From an uncultured Bacteroidaceae bacterium (GTDB lineage Bacteria; Bacteroidota; Bacteroidia; Bacteroidales; Bacteroidaceae), in the NCBI GenBank assembly GCA_905235525.1, contig CAJOLW010000019.1:1-47936 (forward strand): a stretch of DNA of 47,936 nt, written 5' to 3'. Shown in pieces: positions 18,123 to 27,748 of this stretch (positions within the stretch are counted from its first letter, which is position 1; each line of letters opens with the position of its first letter). The notes under the pieces were generated by a model. That model was not told the DNA's origin and ran no database searches. It saw nothing but the letters and a program-made list of their open reading frames with translations. Both the position numbers and the translations under genes were made by a program.

Positions 18123-18561
18123 GCACATTACGAAAAAAGAGAATTGCCATACCATCCTGTTGTATCATTCTCTTCCAGATGAGGTTGGCACCCACGACCT
18201 CATTCGTACATTGTATGCCCAGAATCATACCATTCTGCTTCCCACTGTGGATGGAGAAAATCTTTCTCTCCATATATATGAAGGAGAGAATGCCATGAGC
18301 CGTGGCGCATCATATGGCATTCAAGAGTCACTTGGTCCACTCTTCACCAATTATTCCTTTATTGACCTTGCCATTATTCCAGGCATGGCTTTTACGTCAC
18401 AAGGTGACAGACTCGGACGTGGCAAGGGGTTTTATGACCGTTTACTTCCCCTACTGACCTGCCCTCTCATCGGCATCGCTTATCCTTTTCAAATTGTTCC
18501 AACCATTCCTACAGAGTCACACGATATCCGAATGACAGAAGTTATTACATGTGAAAGATGA
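18019..18561 (+). CDS. 5-formyltetrahydrofolate cyclo-ligase
   Basis: The 180-residue protein converts 5-formyl-THF to 5,10-methenyl-THF using ATP. Family marks are the basic N-terminal helix (MTKKEIRELIRERKKQ), the central VDGENLSLH region and the C-terminal ATP and substrate loop PGMAFTSQGDRLGRGKGFYDR. ATG 18019 gives the normal start. It lies inside the 3' end of the S41 gene (104-bp overlap), and its stop overlaps the next start in an ATGA junction, so it is translated in a tight operon. Confidence 0.9.
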   Translation: MTKKEIRELIRERKKQHTTEQLQAYCLSINSILLEHITKKENCHTILLYHSLPDEVGTHDLIRTLYAQNHTILLPTVDGENLSLHIYEGENAMSRGASYGIQESLGPLFTNYSFIDLAIIPGMAFTSQGDRLGRGKGFYDRLLPLLTCPLIGIAYPFQIVPTIPTESHDIRMTEVITCER

Positions 18562-21500
18562 AACCGTTAAACATATATAAGGCATCAGCGGGTTCAGGAA
18601 AGACTTATACTCTGGCTGTGGAGTACATTTCCCTGTTAGCAATCAACCCTATGGAATACCAAAACATTCTTGCTGTCACCTTCACCAACAAGGCAACAGC
18701 AGAGATGAAACAGCGTATTCTGAGCACGTTGTATGCCATTGCACATGGACTTCAAACTGGCAATAACTATATCGAGAGCATCTTGGACAATTTGGCGAAA
18801 CGGAGGGATATGCCCCAATATCAAGAAGAGCCATATTATTCGCTGCTACGGAACATGAATAAGGATATGCTTTGTAAGAGGGCAAAAGAGGCTTTATCAA
18901 ATATCATTCATGATTATAGCCGCTTTCACATCGAAACGATTGACTCCTTTTTCCAAGGTATTGTCCATGAGATAGCAAACGAATTGGAACTCCCAACAAA
19001 CATGAAAGTGGAATTAGATGAAACAGATGTACTGTCAGACGCCATTTCCAAGATCATCGAAAATCTAAAAGAAGAATCGAGTGAATTCCATACCATCATC
19101 GACTTCATCGAAGAAAAAATCAGGGAGAATCATTCATGGCAGGTGGAAGACACCGTGAAAGAATTTGGGCACAACATCTTTAAGGAAAAATATCTCATTC
19201 ACGGAGAAGACGTAAGGAAAAAAATCACCAATATCGGTGAAATATACAAGTATCGCACTCTCATCAACCAATATCTGGAGCAGAAAAAACAAGCAGTTAT
19301 CTTGTTGGGGGGTCAAATGCTGGATGCTTACGAAAGAATCGGCATGACGGAGAAAGACGGCAGCAAGAGCATCGTTACATTTATGGAGAAAGTGCATGAC
19401 TACAACATCACGGAGCCGACCAATAAGAGCAGGGGTACTTTTTCCGATGCCATCGAAGAATACACTTCCGATGCTGAAAAATGGTTCAAAAAGACGTCCA
19501 AAAACCGTGATGCGTTGCTGCCGCAAGTCGAAGCGATACTTATGCCATTGTTAGCAGAGACTTTTGAGAAGCATAGAGAATATGTCGGTCATTTGCACAC
19601 TGTCAATGCTGTCGGGCAACATCTTTATTCATTGATGCTATTGAATGAAATCAGTTGCATGGTGAAGTCGCTGAATGAAAAAGGCAACCGATTCCTTTTG
19701 TCTGAAACAGCAAACTTCCTGCGTAATGTAATCAACAGCCAAGACATTCCATTCATCTATGAGAAAGCGGGAGCGGTTATCAAACATATCATGATAGACG
19801 AGTTCCAAGACACCTCTACATTGCAATGGAACAACTTCAAGCCACTAATCCAAAACAGTCTTGCAATGGGTGGTTCCTGTCTCATTGTAGGTGATGTAAA
19901 ACAAAGTATCTACCGTTTCCGCAATTCCGATTGGCAGATTCTAAACTCTATAGAAGATGATTCTGATTTGAAAAGACACATGGGTAAAATTCCCGCCTCC
20001 TACAATTTCCGTTCATCAAGACATGTGGTGGAGTTTAACAATGAGTTATTCCATAATGCCATTGAACTATTGAAACAGAACTGCCCTGCCTTATCTGTGG
20101 CATATGGGGATGTTACACAAATTCCCAAGAAGGATGAGGAAACAGGTTTTGTGAAGATAGAGGATATTGACTACCACGGGATTGATTCAGGACAAACACC
20201 TGACATTTGGGAGAAAGACACTGCACCGGACTACGAAGAAGCAACCTTGCAGCGTATTCAACTATCCGTAAAGGAATTGATAGACAATGGAGTGAATGCC
20301 AATGACATAACGATACTGACAAGAACGAATAAAGAAGTACCAAAAATCAGTGATTACTTCAATGAGCACCAAGACGTGTTGGCTGTAAAAGTGGTATCAA
20401 ATGATGCCTTCCGCCTTGATGCTTCACCTGCAATCAATATCATCATTTGTGCCCTCAGAGTGTTGGATGACCCTAACAGTAAACTTCATCTTGCCACACT
20501 CAACCACCATACCCAAATCGTACATGAGGTTTTCGATGAACGGACACAAGCAAACTTGCGCTTCAAACCCATCACGGAACAAATTGAAGACATCTATCGA
20601 ATATTCCGGATCAACCAAATACCAAACCAAGATGCCTATCTTCTTTTCTTTAACGACATGGTAGAACAGTTCTGCCAAGAGAATCAAACAGACCTTGATA
20701 CCTTCCTGCAGGCATGGGACGAAACTCTTTGCGAAAAGACGATTCCAGGAGGGGCTTCCGATGGTGTTCGTATCATGACCATGCACAAATCGAAAGGTCT
20801 GGAATTTCACAGTGTCATCATCCCTTCGTGCTCGTGGACTATCAAACCAAAAGACAAAGAAGTGATGTGGTGCATTCCCCATGGCGCACCCTACGATTTC
20901 ATGCCACTACTCCCCATCAGCGTGAATAAAGCCAAAGACGACAGCATCTTTGCCGATGACCGACGTGAGGAGGAACTACGTACATTGGTTGACAATATTA
21001 ATGTGTTATATGTGGCTTTCACACGCGCCAAGCATAATCTCATTATACTGACAGGCAATAAGTTGCAAGAAAAACTAAAGAAGGACAAAGAGAATGACCA
21101 ATTAGAGGACATGCGTGCAACGATTGAAAATGCACAATCATTCCTTATCAATGCTATGCCTGCAAAGATGGAAAAGACAGACATTGAGGAAATTGTCACG
21201 CGTTATCAATATGGTACAATTGTACCAAGCCAGCAGAAGCACAACATGCCTGATAACACAAAAGAACAGAATGTCATTGACTGCGAATACACACCATTGC
21301 CCGTGACATTCGTATCATACCCATCCGTAGCACAATTCCGTCAGAGTTACGAGTCTGACATGTTTATCACGGCTGATTCTGAAAATCGGCAGACTCAACA
21401 ACACACCGAACGTATCCGACTCATTAGCCTTGGCAATTTATATCACAGCATTTTTGAACATATTCATACCATCGACGATGTGCCTCACGCCATCCATCTT

Positions 21501-21893
21501 TTAGAATCAAAAGGATGCTTCGGCACCATTTTGAATGCCAAAGAAGCACAAGAGGCTGTGACCCAAATGATAGAAAAAATCACCATTCCCCATCCGGAAT
21601 GGTTCTCTCCAGAATGGAAAACACTAAATGAGCGCGCAATCCTTTTTCTCGAAAAAAAATTGATGACGACTAAACGTCCCGACCGAGTTGTAGTCAAAAA
21701 TAAAAAAGCCGTCATCATTGACTACAAGACAGCACAAGGTGCAGTGAAACAACAGGAAAACGGCACCTTTTCAGCACCGGCTGAAAACAAACAACAAATC
21801 GAGGAGTACAAACGACTCTTATTTGAAATTGGTTACACCGATGTAGAAGCATATCTGTGGTACATTCTTGATGACATCATCATTCCTGTATGA
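18558..21893 (+). CDS. AddA-like UvrD-type helicase with C-terminal nuclease
   Basis: This 1111-residue SF1A helicase has Walker A ASAGSGKTYTLA at 10-21, FTNKATAEMKQRI, Walker B MIDEFQDTSTLQW near 413, GDVKQSIYRFRNSD, MTMHKSKGLEF (motif V) and YVAFTRAKHNL (motif VI). The C-terminus carries a RecB-like nuclease motif VIIDYKTAQ near 1053. The architecture is that of AddA/RecB proteins, which resect double-strand breaks. It pairs with the AddB-like gene at 23686, from which it is separated by a CotH gene. It overlaps the 5-FTHF cyclo-ligase gene by 4 bp. Confidence 0.9.
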   Translation: MKPLNIYKASAGSGKTYTLAVEYISLLAINPMEYQNILAVTFTNKATAEMKQRILSTLYAIAHGLQTGNNYIESILDNLAKRRDMPQYQEEPYYSLLRNMNKDMLCKRAKEALSNIIHDYSRFHIETIDSFFQGIVHEIANELELPTNMKVELDETDVLSDAISKIIENLKEESSEFHTIIDFIEEKIRENHSWQVEDTVKEFGHNIFKEKYLIHGEDVRKKITNIGEIYKYRTLINQYLEQKKQAVILLGGQMLDAYERIGMTEKDGSKSIVTFMEKVHDYNITEPTNKSRGTFSDAIEEYTSDAEKWFKKTSKNRDALLPQVEAILMPLLAETFEKHREYVGHLHTVNAVGQHLYSLMLLNEISCMVKSLNEKGNRFLLSETANFLRNVINSQDIPFIYEKAGAVIKHIMIDEFQDTSTLQWNNFKPLIQNSLAMGGSCLIVGDVKQSIYRFRNSDWQILNSIEDDSDLKRHMGKIPASYNFRSSRHVVEFNNELFHNAIELLKQNCPALSVAYGDVTQIPKKDEETGFVKIEDIDYHGIDSGQTPDIWEKDTAPDYEEATLQRIQLSVKELIDNGVNANDITILTRTNKEVPKISDYFNEHQDVLAVKVVSNDAFRLDASPAINIIICALRVLDDPNSKLHLATLNHHTQIVHEVFDERTQANLRFKPITEQIEDIYRIFRINQIPNQDAYLLFFNDMVEQFCQENQTDLDTFLQAWDETLCEKTIPGGASDGVRIMTMHKSKGLEFHSVIIPSCSWTIKPKDKEVMWCIPHGAPYDFMPLLPISVNKAKDDSIFADDRREEELRTLVDNINVLYVAFTRAKHNLIILTGNKLQEKLKKDKENDQLEDMRATIENAQSFLINAMPAKMEKTDIEEIVTRYQYGTIVPSQQKHNMPDNTKEQNVIDCEYTPLPVTFVSYPSVAQFRQSYESDMFITADSENRQTQQHTERIRLISLGNLYHSIFEHIHTIDDVPHAIHLLESKGCFGTILNAKEAQEAVTQMIEKITIPHPEWFSPEWKTLNERAILFLEKKLMTTKRPDRVVVKNKKAVIIDYKTAQGAVKQQENGTFSAPAENKQQIEEYKRLLFEIGYTDVEAYLWYILDDIIIPV

Positions 21894-21936
21894 TCTTATT
21901 TCAACAACCAATCATCAAATCATTAAAAGAATCATT

Positions 21937-23643
21937 ATGAAATTAAAAAACAAAACTGGCATTAAGGTGGCTTCTGTATTGACCTTTGCTTCCCTCCTGA
22001 TGCCAACAAATGCGATTGCACAGTTCGGAGGTTTCAACTTTGGAGACTTCAACATGGAAAGCATGTTCCCAAAGGTGGAGCACACAAAAATGGACAACCT
22101 ACAATCCAACCTGCCCGTCATCACCATTACCACCGATTCGCCATTGAATGCACAGGAAAAAGTGACTGCCCATATGAAAATGGAAGGCTACGATGGTTCT
22201 ATCGGCATCAAACTACGTGGAAACAGTTCGCTTGCATTTAACCAAAAAAAATACACCGTGGAAACACGGGATGCAGATGGGAAAGAACTGAAGGTAAGTC
22301 TGTTGGGCATGCCGGCAGGAAGTGACTGGGTGTTGTTATGCCCTTACAACGACGTATCGATGGTACGCGACCCTTTGGCTTTCAACCTTTGGCGAGAAAT
22401 GGGGCATTGGGGACCACGAACTCAAATGGTTGAGGTGCTGATGGATGGAGAATATCTGGGCATTTATATCTTCTCAGAGGCAATCAAACGAGGTGAAGGG
22501 CGTGTGGATATTCCCAAACTTCGAAAGACGGACACCGAAGGCACAGAACTGACAGGTGGATACATCCTTCGTATTGACACCTACAATGAAGATGATGCCA
22601 CTTTCCCTTCTAAGGTGCCAGGCATAGGAGAAGGCATCATGACCAGCCAAATCACATGGTCGTGCATCTATCCCAAAAAGAAGAATCTGCAACCAGAGCA
22701 GTTAGCCTATATCCAACAGTATATTGACGAAACAGAGCAAGCCATTCAGTCAGAGGACTTTGCCGACCCACAACAAGGTTACGCCAAATATATTGATGTT
22801 CCTTCGTTTGTCGATTACTTCATACATACAGAATTGAGCCTCAACGCTGATGGATTCAAACGCAGTGCCTATTTCTACAAAGAACGACAGAATGCCGATG
22901 GAACTGGTGGAAAACTCTTTGCCGGACCTGTATGGGACTACAACCTTGCATATGGCAATTGCAATTTCTGTAATGCCAACAAAATAGATGCATGGTGCTT
23001 TGAAGGTGGCAATACCCAACCAACTCCTGCCCTTTGGCAACGGTTGCTGCAAGACCCTGCCTTCCGAAAAGCCGTCAAGACACGCTACCATTCTCTACGC
23101 AAAACAATCCTCAGCGACAAGGCCATCAATGACTATATTGACAACCATGCGAAATTAGTGGCTGTCGCAAAAGAGCGACACTTCAAAGAGTATCCAGAAT
23201 TGTTGGTGGATGAAAGCCAAAAAACTAACAATGAGCAACAAAATGCAGGAACACCTAATGGGTTTGGCGGATTTCCCATGATGCCTGGGTTCCAGATGCC
23301 TGAAGGTGGATTTCCCATGATGCCAGGATTCCAGATGCCTGAAGGTGGATTCCAAATGCCTGAAGGTGGATTCCAAATGCCTGAAGGTGGATTTCCCATG
23401 ATGCCTGGAGGCTTTGGTGGTATGGGCGGAGGTGATGCTATTGGTTGGTTTGCAGCCTATCGTGTCAGTACCTACGACGAGGAAATCCAGACGCTTAAAC
23501 AATGGCTTGCCGATCGGCTCAGTTTCCTTGATAAAAACATTGATCGTTTCGACAAAGACTTTGAACCACGCATTCAAAAACCTGTGGAAAAGAATCCACA
23601 GAATGGAGGGGGATTCCCATTTTTCCAGTTCCCCAACATGTAG
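21937..23643 (+). CDS. secreted CotH-family protein with Met/Pro-rich tandem repeats
   Basis: The 568-residue protein has a signal peptide (MKLKNKTGIKVASVLTFASLL to AIAQ) and a CotH kinase-like domain (about 45-400). Recognisable parts are KLRGNSSLAFNQKKYTVE, DWVLLCPYNDVSMVRDPLAF, YLGIYIFSEAIKRGEGRV, the segment DYFIHTELSLNADGFKRSAYF, and GPVWDYNLAYGN, which holds the Asp of the CotH active-site region. Residues about 445-495 are repeats of GGFQMPE and GGFPMMPGFQMPE. ATG 21937 begins the signal peptide. CotH family members phosphorylate proteins on spore coats; the bacterial extracellular role is unclear. It is placed between addA- and addB-like genes, which is odd. Confidence 0.85.
   Translation: MKLKNKTGIKVASVLTFASLLMPTNAIAQFGGFNFGDFNMESMFPKVEHTKMDNLQSNLPVITITTDSPLNAQEKVTAHMKMEGYDGSIGIKLRGNSSLAFNQKKYTVETRDADGKELKVSLLGMPAGSDWVLLCPYNDVSMVRDPLAFNLWREMGHWGPRTQMVEVLMDGEYLGIYIFSEAIKRGEGRVDIPKLRKTDTEGTELTGGYILRIDTYNEDDATFPSKVPGIGEGIMTSQITWSCIYPKKKNLQPEQLAYIQQYIDETEQAIQSEDFADPQQGYAKYIDVPSFVDYFIHTELSLNADGFKRSAYFYKERQNADGTGGKLFAGPVWDYNLAYGNCNFCNANKIDAWCFEGGNTQPTPALWQRLLQDPAFRKAVKTRYHSLRKTILSDKAINDYIDNHAKLVAVAKERHFKEYPELLVDESQKTNNEQQNAGTPNGFGGFPMMPGFQMPEGGFPMMPGFQMPEGGFQMPEGGFQMPEGGFPMMPGGFGGMGGGDAIGWFAAYRVSTYDEEIQTLKQWLADRLSFLDKNIDRFDKDFEPRIQKPVEKNPQNGGGFPFFQFPNM
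23269..23420 (+). repeat. in-frame tandem repeats (21-bp and longer) in the CotH gene
   Basis: The unit encoding GGFQMPE (21 bp) occurs three times in succession near 23328-23390, flanked by a longer unit encoding GGFPMMPGFQMPE that occurs twice and a partial copy ending in a Gly-rich run. The copies are almost identical, so copy number is likely to vary between strains. All lengths are multiples of 3. Confidence 0.85.
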
Positions 23644-23649
23644 ATGGAA

Positions 23650-23684
23650 ATAGACAATAGACAACAGATAACGGACGACGGACA
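23650..23684 (+). repeat. five 7-bp tandem repeats between CotH and AddB-like genes
   Basis: The 35 bp divide exactly into ATAGACA, ATAGACA, ACAGATA, ACGGACG and ACGGACA. They fill the space between the CotH stop (23641-23643) and the ATG at 23686. Confidence 0.8.
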
Positions 23685-23685
23685 C

Positions 23686-26600
23686 ATGGCGCCATTCCTA
23701 AAACTTGTAGCAGACGACCTCTACCAGAAACAGGGAGGTAACTTTCAGGACACCTGCATCATCTTCCCCAACAAGCGTGCCTCATTATTCTTCAATCAGT
23801 ATTTGTGGGCAAACGCTAAAGGGAAGACGATGTGGACACCTGAATACACTACCATCAGTGAACTCTTCGCTTCTCTATCTGATTATACTGTTGGAGACCC
23901 CATTTATCTGGCGGTACGGTTATGGGAGGTGTATCTGTCGAAAGTGCAGCCGACCAAGACACTCGACCAATTGTATTCTCTAATAGAAACGATGCTCAGC
24001 GATTTTCAAGACATCGACAACAACATGGTGGAGCCGTCCCAACTGTTTCTAAACATCTCAGACCTCAAGGAATTGACAGACTTTTCCTTCTTAAGTGAGG
24101 AACAGCGCAAGGCAATTGAGCAATTTTTCGGACATTCCATGCGCTGGGCGATGAACAATAATGAATCTGTAACATTATTGAGGAGCCAGTTCTTCTCTTT
24201 GTGGAATCAGATGACAGCAATATACGAATCATACCAGAAAGCATTGTTGACCACAACAGATGACGAAGAACCTATGGTATATGAAGGGATGATGAAGCGC
24301 AAGGTGATAGAAGACTTGACAGGAAAAGATGAGGATATCAAACAACGTACAGACAAGAGGTTAACGGCAAAGACATATGTGATGATAGGGTTTAATGTGC
24401 TCAACAAAACTGAACAAGAACTTTTCCGCTACCTCAAACAGCATCGTGATACAAAATTCTATTGGGACTATGACGTGGCATATACACCGCTACAAAATGG
24501 ACACTTCTCTTCCACCTCTTCGATCCAAAGCAAATACGAGGCGGGGCAATTCATCTTGGAAAACATTAGACTGTTAGGCAATGAATTCGAAGGGAAAGAC
24601 CTCTTCAATAATATTCGACAACCCAAAGAAATCACTTTCATCCAGTCGCCCACAGAAAATGCACAAACACGCTATATCAGCACATGGATGAAGAGCCATG
24701 TCAACAGTCAACAGCCAACGGACAGTTTGAGGGAGTCGGCTGTAATTCTCTGCAATGAGAACCTTCTGCCACCAGTGCTTCACAGCATTGGTGAAATCGA
24801 TGCCATCAATGTAACAATGGGTTATCCTATATCAGAAACGCCCGTCTATTCCTTGCTGTATTCACTCATCGAACTACAAGTGCACGGCAATATCAATCCT
24901 AATACATGGCGATATAAGTATGTGGCAGCAGTACTAAAGCATCCTTTTATCCAAATGTTATTAGGCAAGGTCGGAGACGAAAAACTTAAAGAACTCACCA
25001 TACACAATGTAGTCTTCCCCAACAGAGAAAGGTTAGCAGATAATGATATAATGCGTCAATTGTTTTCTGTTGCCAAAGGGACTGAACTCACTACCTATAT
25101 TTCCCACATCCTCTCAATGGTTGGACACTGTTATCAAGAAGTGTCAAGCAATGGACAAAACACCTTACATATCTACAAGGAAAGCATATTCATGGCATAT
25201 ACAACCGTCAACCGCATTCATACGCTTCAGGAAAGGCATACAGCATTGACGTTCAGTGACGAAGTCCTCGTTCGACTCATTCTTCAGTTAGTTAGTCAAA
25301 CCACAATTCCTTTCCATGGCGAACCAGCCGTCGGGCTTCAAGTGATGGGGTTGCTCGAAACCCGCAACCTTGACTTCCGCCACATCATCATGCTCTCCGT
25401 CAACGAAGGACAGTTGCCCAAGGGTGAAAAACGAACATCTCTCATCCCCTACACCCTCCGCGCAGCCTATGGAATGACCACCATCGAACGAGAGGTGAGT
25501 CTCTACGCTTACTACTATTACCGTCTGTTCCAGCGTGCAGAAAGCATCACACTCATCTATAACTCCAGCACAGAAGGAGGAAACAAAGGTGAAATGTCAC
25601 GCTTTATGCTACAAACTCTTGCAGAAAAAGATGAACTATTCGTTCCTGAACAAGTAATTGATCTCCGAGCCTTCATTGCTCCCAGCGAGACAATACCCAT
25701 TCACCCCGTCAGCATCAAGAAAGATGCCACAGTAATGGAGCAACTTCATGCACGATTCAACGCAGAACGTATCCTTTCCCCTTCCGCCATTAACACATAC
25801 ATGAAGTGTCCCCTCCGTTTCTATCTCAACTATGTGGCAGGCCTTCGTCCCACAGACGATGTCTCCGACGATGTGGATAATGCCATGTTTGGTACTATCT
25901 TCCACGATGCCATGCACCGTCTTTATTCCCCCTACGAGGGGAGACACCTTCTCAGTGAACAGGTACGTGCCCTCGCACAATCAGAGAACCTCATCAACCA
26001 ACATCTCAATAATGCCTTTGCCGTCAATCTATTCCACTATCCAGAAAGCGATGTTGACGGCACCCCCATCAACTACGGTATTGACCGTCCGTTACCTCTC
26101 AATGGAACTGGACTCATCAACCGTCATGTCATCAAACAATTTGTCATCAACCAACTTGAAGCAGATGCCCAAATGGCGGCAGACCTCGAAAGTCAAGGTG
26201 GCTACTGGCAAATCATCAGCATGGAGCAACAATATACCACTACTTATCAACTTTCCAACTCCAGCCCTCAGGTATCAACGCTCAAGATTGGCGGCATCAT
26301 TGACCGTCTAGACATGCTCGCATCCCCATCGGGTGACCGCATCCGCATTGTCGATTACAAGACCAGCAGCAAACCACACACTGCCACTACCCTTGTCGAA
26401 TTGTTCGACCCCGATAAATGCGCACACAACTATCATATCATGCAGATACTATATTACTGCAAAGTTCTCACTGATCCGACCTCCCAATACTGCAAGAGCC
26501 CTGTTGTTCCCGCTCTTATGTATTGTGCCAAAGACTATGGCAGCAACTACTCAGGCATTGTCAAACTTGCCCCTACCGATAATGAAAAGAAAGAACCCAT

Positions 26601-26787
26601 CACTGACTACAAGATACAATACGACGAAGATTTCACCACCTTTCTCACACAAAAAATCGAAGAAATCTTCACTCCATATACAGAAGATAATCCATATGGT
26701 ACATTTACTCAATGTACCGACACACACAACTGCGATCACTGTGACTTCCTCACCTTCTGCCAGCGTCACCCTCAAAAAACATATTGA
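23686..26787 (+). CDS. AddB-like nuclease subunit with iron-sulfur cysteines
   Basis: A protein of about 1033 residues. It begins MAPFLKLVADDLYQKQ and IIFPNKRASLFFNQYL, typical of the Bacteroidetes AddB-like helicase/nuclease. It lacks a classic Walker A in this region. The C-terminal nuclease shows IRIVDYKTSSKPH. Four cysteines, one in KCPLRFYLNY and three in NCDHCDFLTFC (C-x2-C-x5-C), fit the AddB 4Fe-4S staple. It should act with the AddA-like protein on double-strand ends. An ATG at 23644, right after the CotH stop, would add 14 residues encoded by heptamers; I prefer 23686. Confidence 0.87.
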   Translation: MAPFLKLVADDLYQKQGGNFQDTCIIFPNKRASLFFNQYLWANAKGKTMWTPEYTTISELFASLSDYTVGDPIYLAVRLWEVYLSKVQPTKTLDQLYSLIETMLSDFQDIDNNMVEPSQLFLNISDLKELTDFSFLSEEQRKAIEQFFGHSMRWAMNNNESVTLLRSQFFSLWNQMTAIYESYQKALLTTTDDEEPMVYEGMMKRKVIEDLTGKDEDIKQRTDKRLTAKTYVMIGFNVLNKTEQELFRYLKQHRDTKFYWDYDVAYTPLQNGHFSSTSSIQSKYEAGQFILENIRLLGNEFEGKDLFNNIRQPKEITFIQSPTENAQTRYISTWMKSHVNSQQPTDSLRESAVILCNENLLPPVLHSIGEIDAINVTMGYPISETPVYSLLYSLIELQVHGNINPNTWRYKYVAAVLKHPFIQMLLGKVGDEKLKELTIHNVVFPNRERLADNDIMRQLFSVAKGTELTTYISHILSMVGHCYQEVSSNGQNTLHIYKESIFMAYTTVNRIHTLQERHTALTFSDEVLVRLILQLVSQTTIPFHGEPAVGLQVMGLLETRNLDFRHIIMLSVNEGQLPKGEKRTSLIPYTLRAAYGMTTIEREVSLYAYYYYRLFQRAESITLIYNSSTEGGNKGEMSRFMLQTLAEKDELFVPEQVIDLRAFIAPSETIPIHPVSIKKDATVMEQLHARFNAERILSPSAINTYMKCPLRFYLNYVAGLRPTDDVSDDVDNAMFGTIFHDAMHRLYSPYEGRHLLSEQVRALAQSENLINQHLNNAFAVNLFHYPESDVDGTPINYGIDRPLPLNGTGLINRHVIKQFVINQLEADAQMAADLESQGGYWQIISMEQQYTTTYQLSNSSPQVSTLKIGGIIDRLDMLASPSGDRIRIVDYKTSSKPHTATTLVELFDPDKCAHNYHIMQILYYCKVLTDPTSQYCKSPVVPALMYCAKDYGSNYSGIVKLAPTDNEKKEPITDYKIQYDEDFTTFLTQKIEEIFTPYTEDNPYGTFTQCTDTHNCDHCDFLTFCQRHPQKTY
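24700..24727 (+). repeat. four 7-bp tandem repeats inside the AddB-like gene
   Basis: The bases divide into GTCAACA, GTCAACA, GCCAACG and GACAGTT and encode VNSQQPTDS in a probable surface loop. The type matches the intergenic heptamers, which suggests insertion into the coding sequence or a shared origin. Confidence 0.65.
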
Positions 26788-27702
26788 ATGGAGAAATTCG
26801 AAATCAACATACTCGGTTGTGGGGCTGCTCTTCCCACCCCACGCCGACTCAGTTCCTCACAGATTGTCAATATTCGCGAGAAACTCTTCATGCTTGATTG
26901 TGCAGAAGGCACCCAAATGGCACTCCGCCGTTCCAAACTACCCTTCTCCCACCTACAGGCAATCTTCCTCACGCACCTCCATGGTGACCATACATTTGGG
27001 CTCATCGGCATGCTCTCCACTTTCGGACTTCTCGGACGCATCCAAGACCTCCACATCTATGGACCGCAAGACCTCCGACGTATATTTCAGCCACAAATCG
27101 ACTACTTCTGTGCCGACTCACCCTACAAGATTATTCTCCACGAAATCGACACAAAGACCATGCAAACCATCTATGAAGACCGTTCCATCACCATCTCTAC
27201 CCTGCCCCTTTCTCATCGTGTTCCCTGTTGTGGCTACCTTTTCCAAGAGAAACCTACACCCCGTCATATCCGACGTGATATGATCGATTACTACCACATT
27301 CCCATTTCTCAAATCAATAATATCAAGAAGGGAATGGATTGGACAACCGATGACGGAACCCTTATTCCCAACAACCGTTTGACCACCCCCTCCGACCCCA
27401 TTCGTTCCTATGCCTACTGTACCGACACGACCTATCGTCCTCAACTCGCCGAACTCATACACGACATCACCTGTCTCTACCACGAAGCCACGTTCGCCCA
27501 AGAGCATGCCCTCCTTGCAAAAAAGACCTTCCATAGCACTGCTGCACAAGCCGCACAAATCGCTCACGATGCCCAAGTGGGACGGCTCATCCTCGGACAC
27601 TTTTCCTCACGCTACAAAACAGAAGATGCCCTTCTTCAAGAAGCACAAGCAATTTTCCCCAATACCATTCTTGCAGAAGATGGTATGAGAATTTCCTTGT
27701 GA
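26788..27702 (+). CDS. rnz: ribonuclease Z
   Basis: The 304-residue metallo-beta-lactamase-fold protein has the zinc motif THLHGDH (about 62-68) and other metal ligands in YCTDTTY, LYHEATFAQEH and LGHFSSRY. These and the length match bacterial RNase Z, the tRNA 3'-processing endonuclease. The encoded CCA of the tRNA-Thr in this window would be compatible with exonucleolytic maturation instead. Its ATG directly follows the AddB stop. It converges on the DUF6057 gene. Confidence 0.92.
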   Translation: MEKFEINILGCGAALPTPRRLSSSQIVNIREKLFMLDCAEGTQMALRRSKLPFSHLQAIFLTHLHGDHTFGLIGMLSTFGLLGRIQDLHIYGPQDLRRIFQPQIDYFCADSPYKIILHEIDTKTMQTIYEDRSITISTLPLSHRVPCCGYLFQEKPTPRHIRRDMIDYYHIPISQINNIKKGMDWTTDDGTLIPNNRLTTPSDPIRSYAYCTDTTYRPQLAELIHDITCLYHEATFAQEHALLAKKTFHSTAAQAAQIAHDAQVGRLILGHFSSRYKTEDALLQEAQAIFPNTILAEDGMRISL

Positions 27703-27748
27703 AAATCCAAGCAAGATTCATACACAACGTGGATTTCACGTTATAATC

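Noticed and set aside
23133-23685. Minus-strand frames with repeated NPPSGIW and FRHLEST motifs
   Set aside because: They are the antisense of the in-frame repeats in the CotH gene, not a separate repeat protein.
27700-27745. Possible terminator GTGAAAATCC / GGATTTCAC between rnz and the DUF6057 gene
   Set aside because: The stem is short and imperfect, with a long loop and no T-run.
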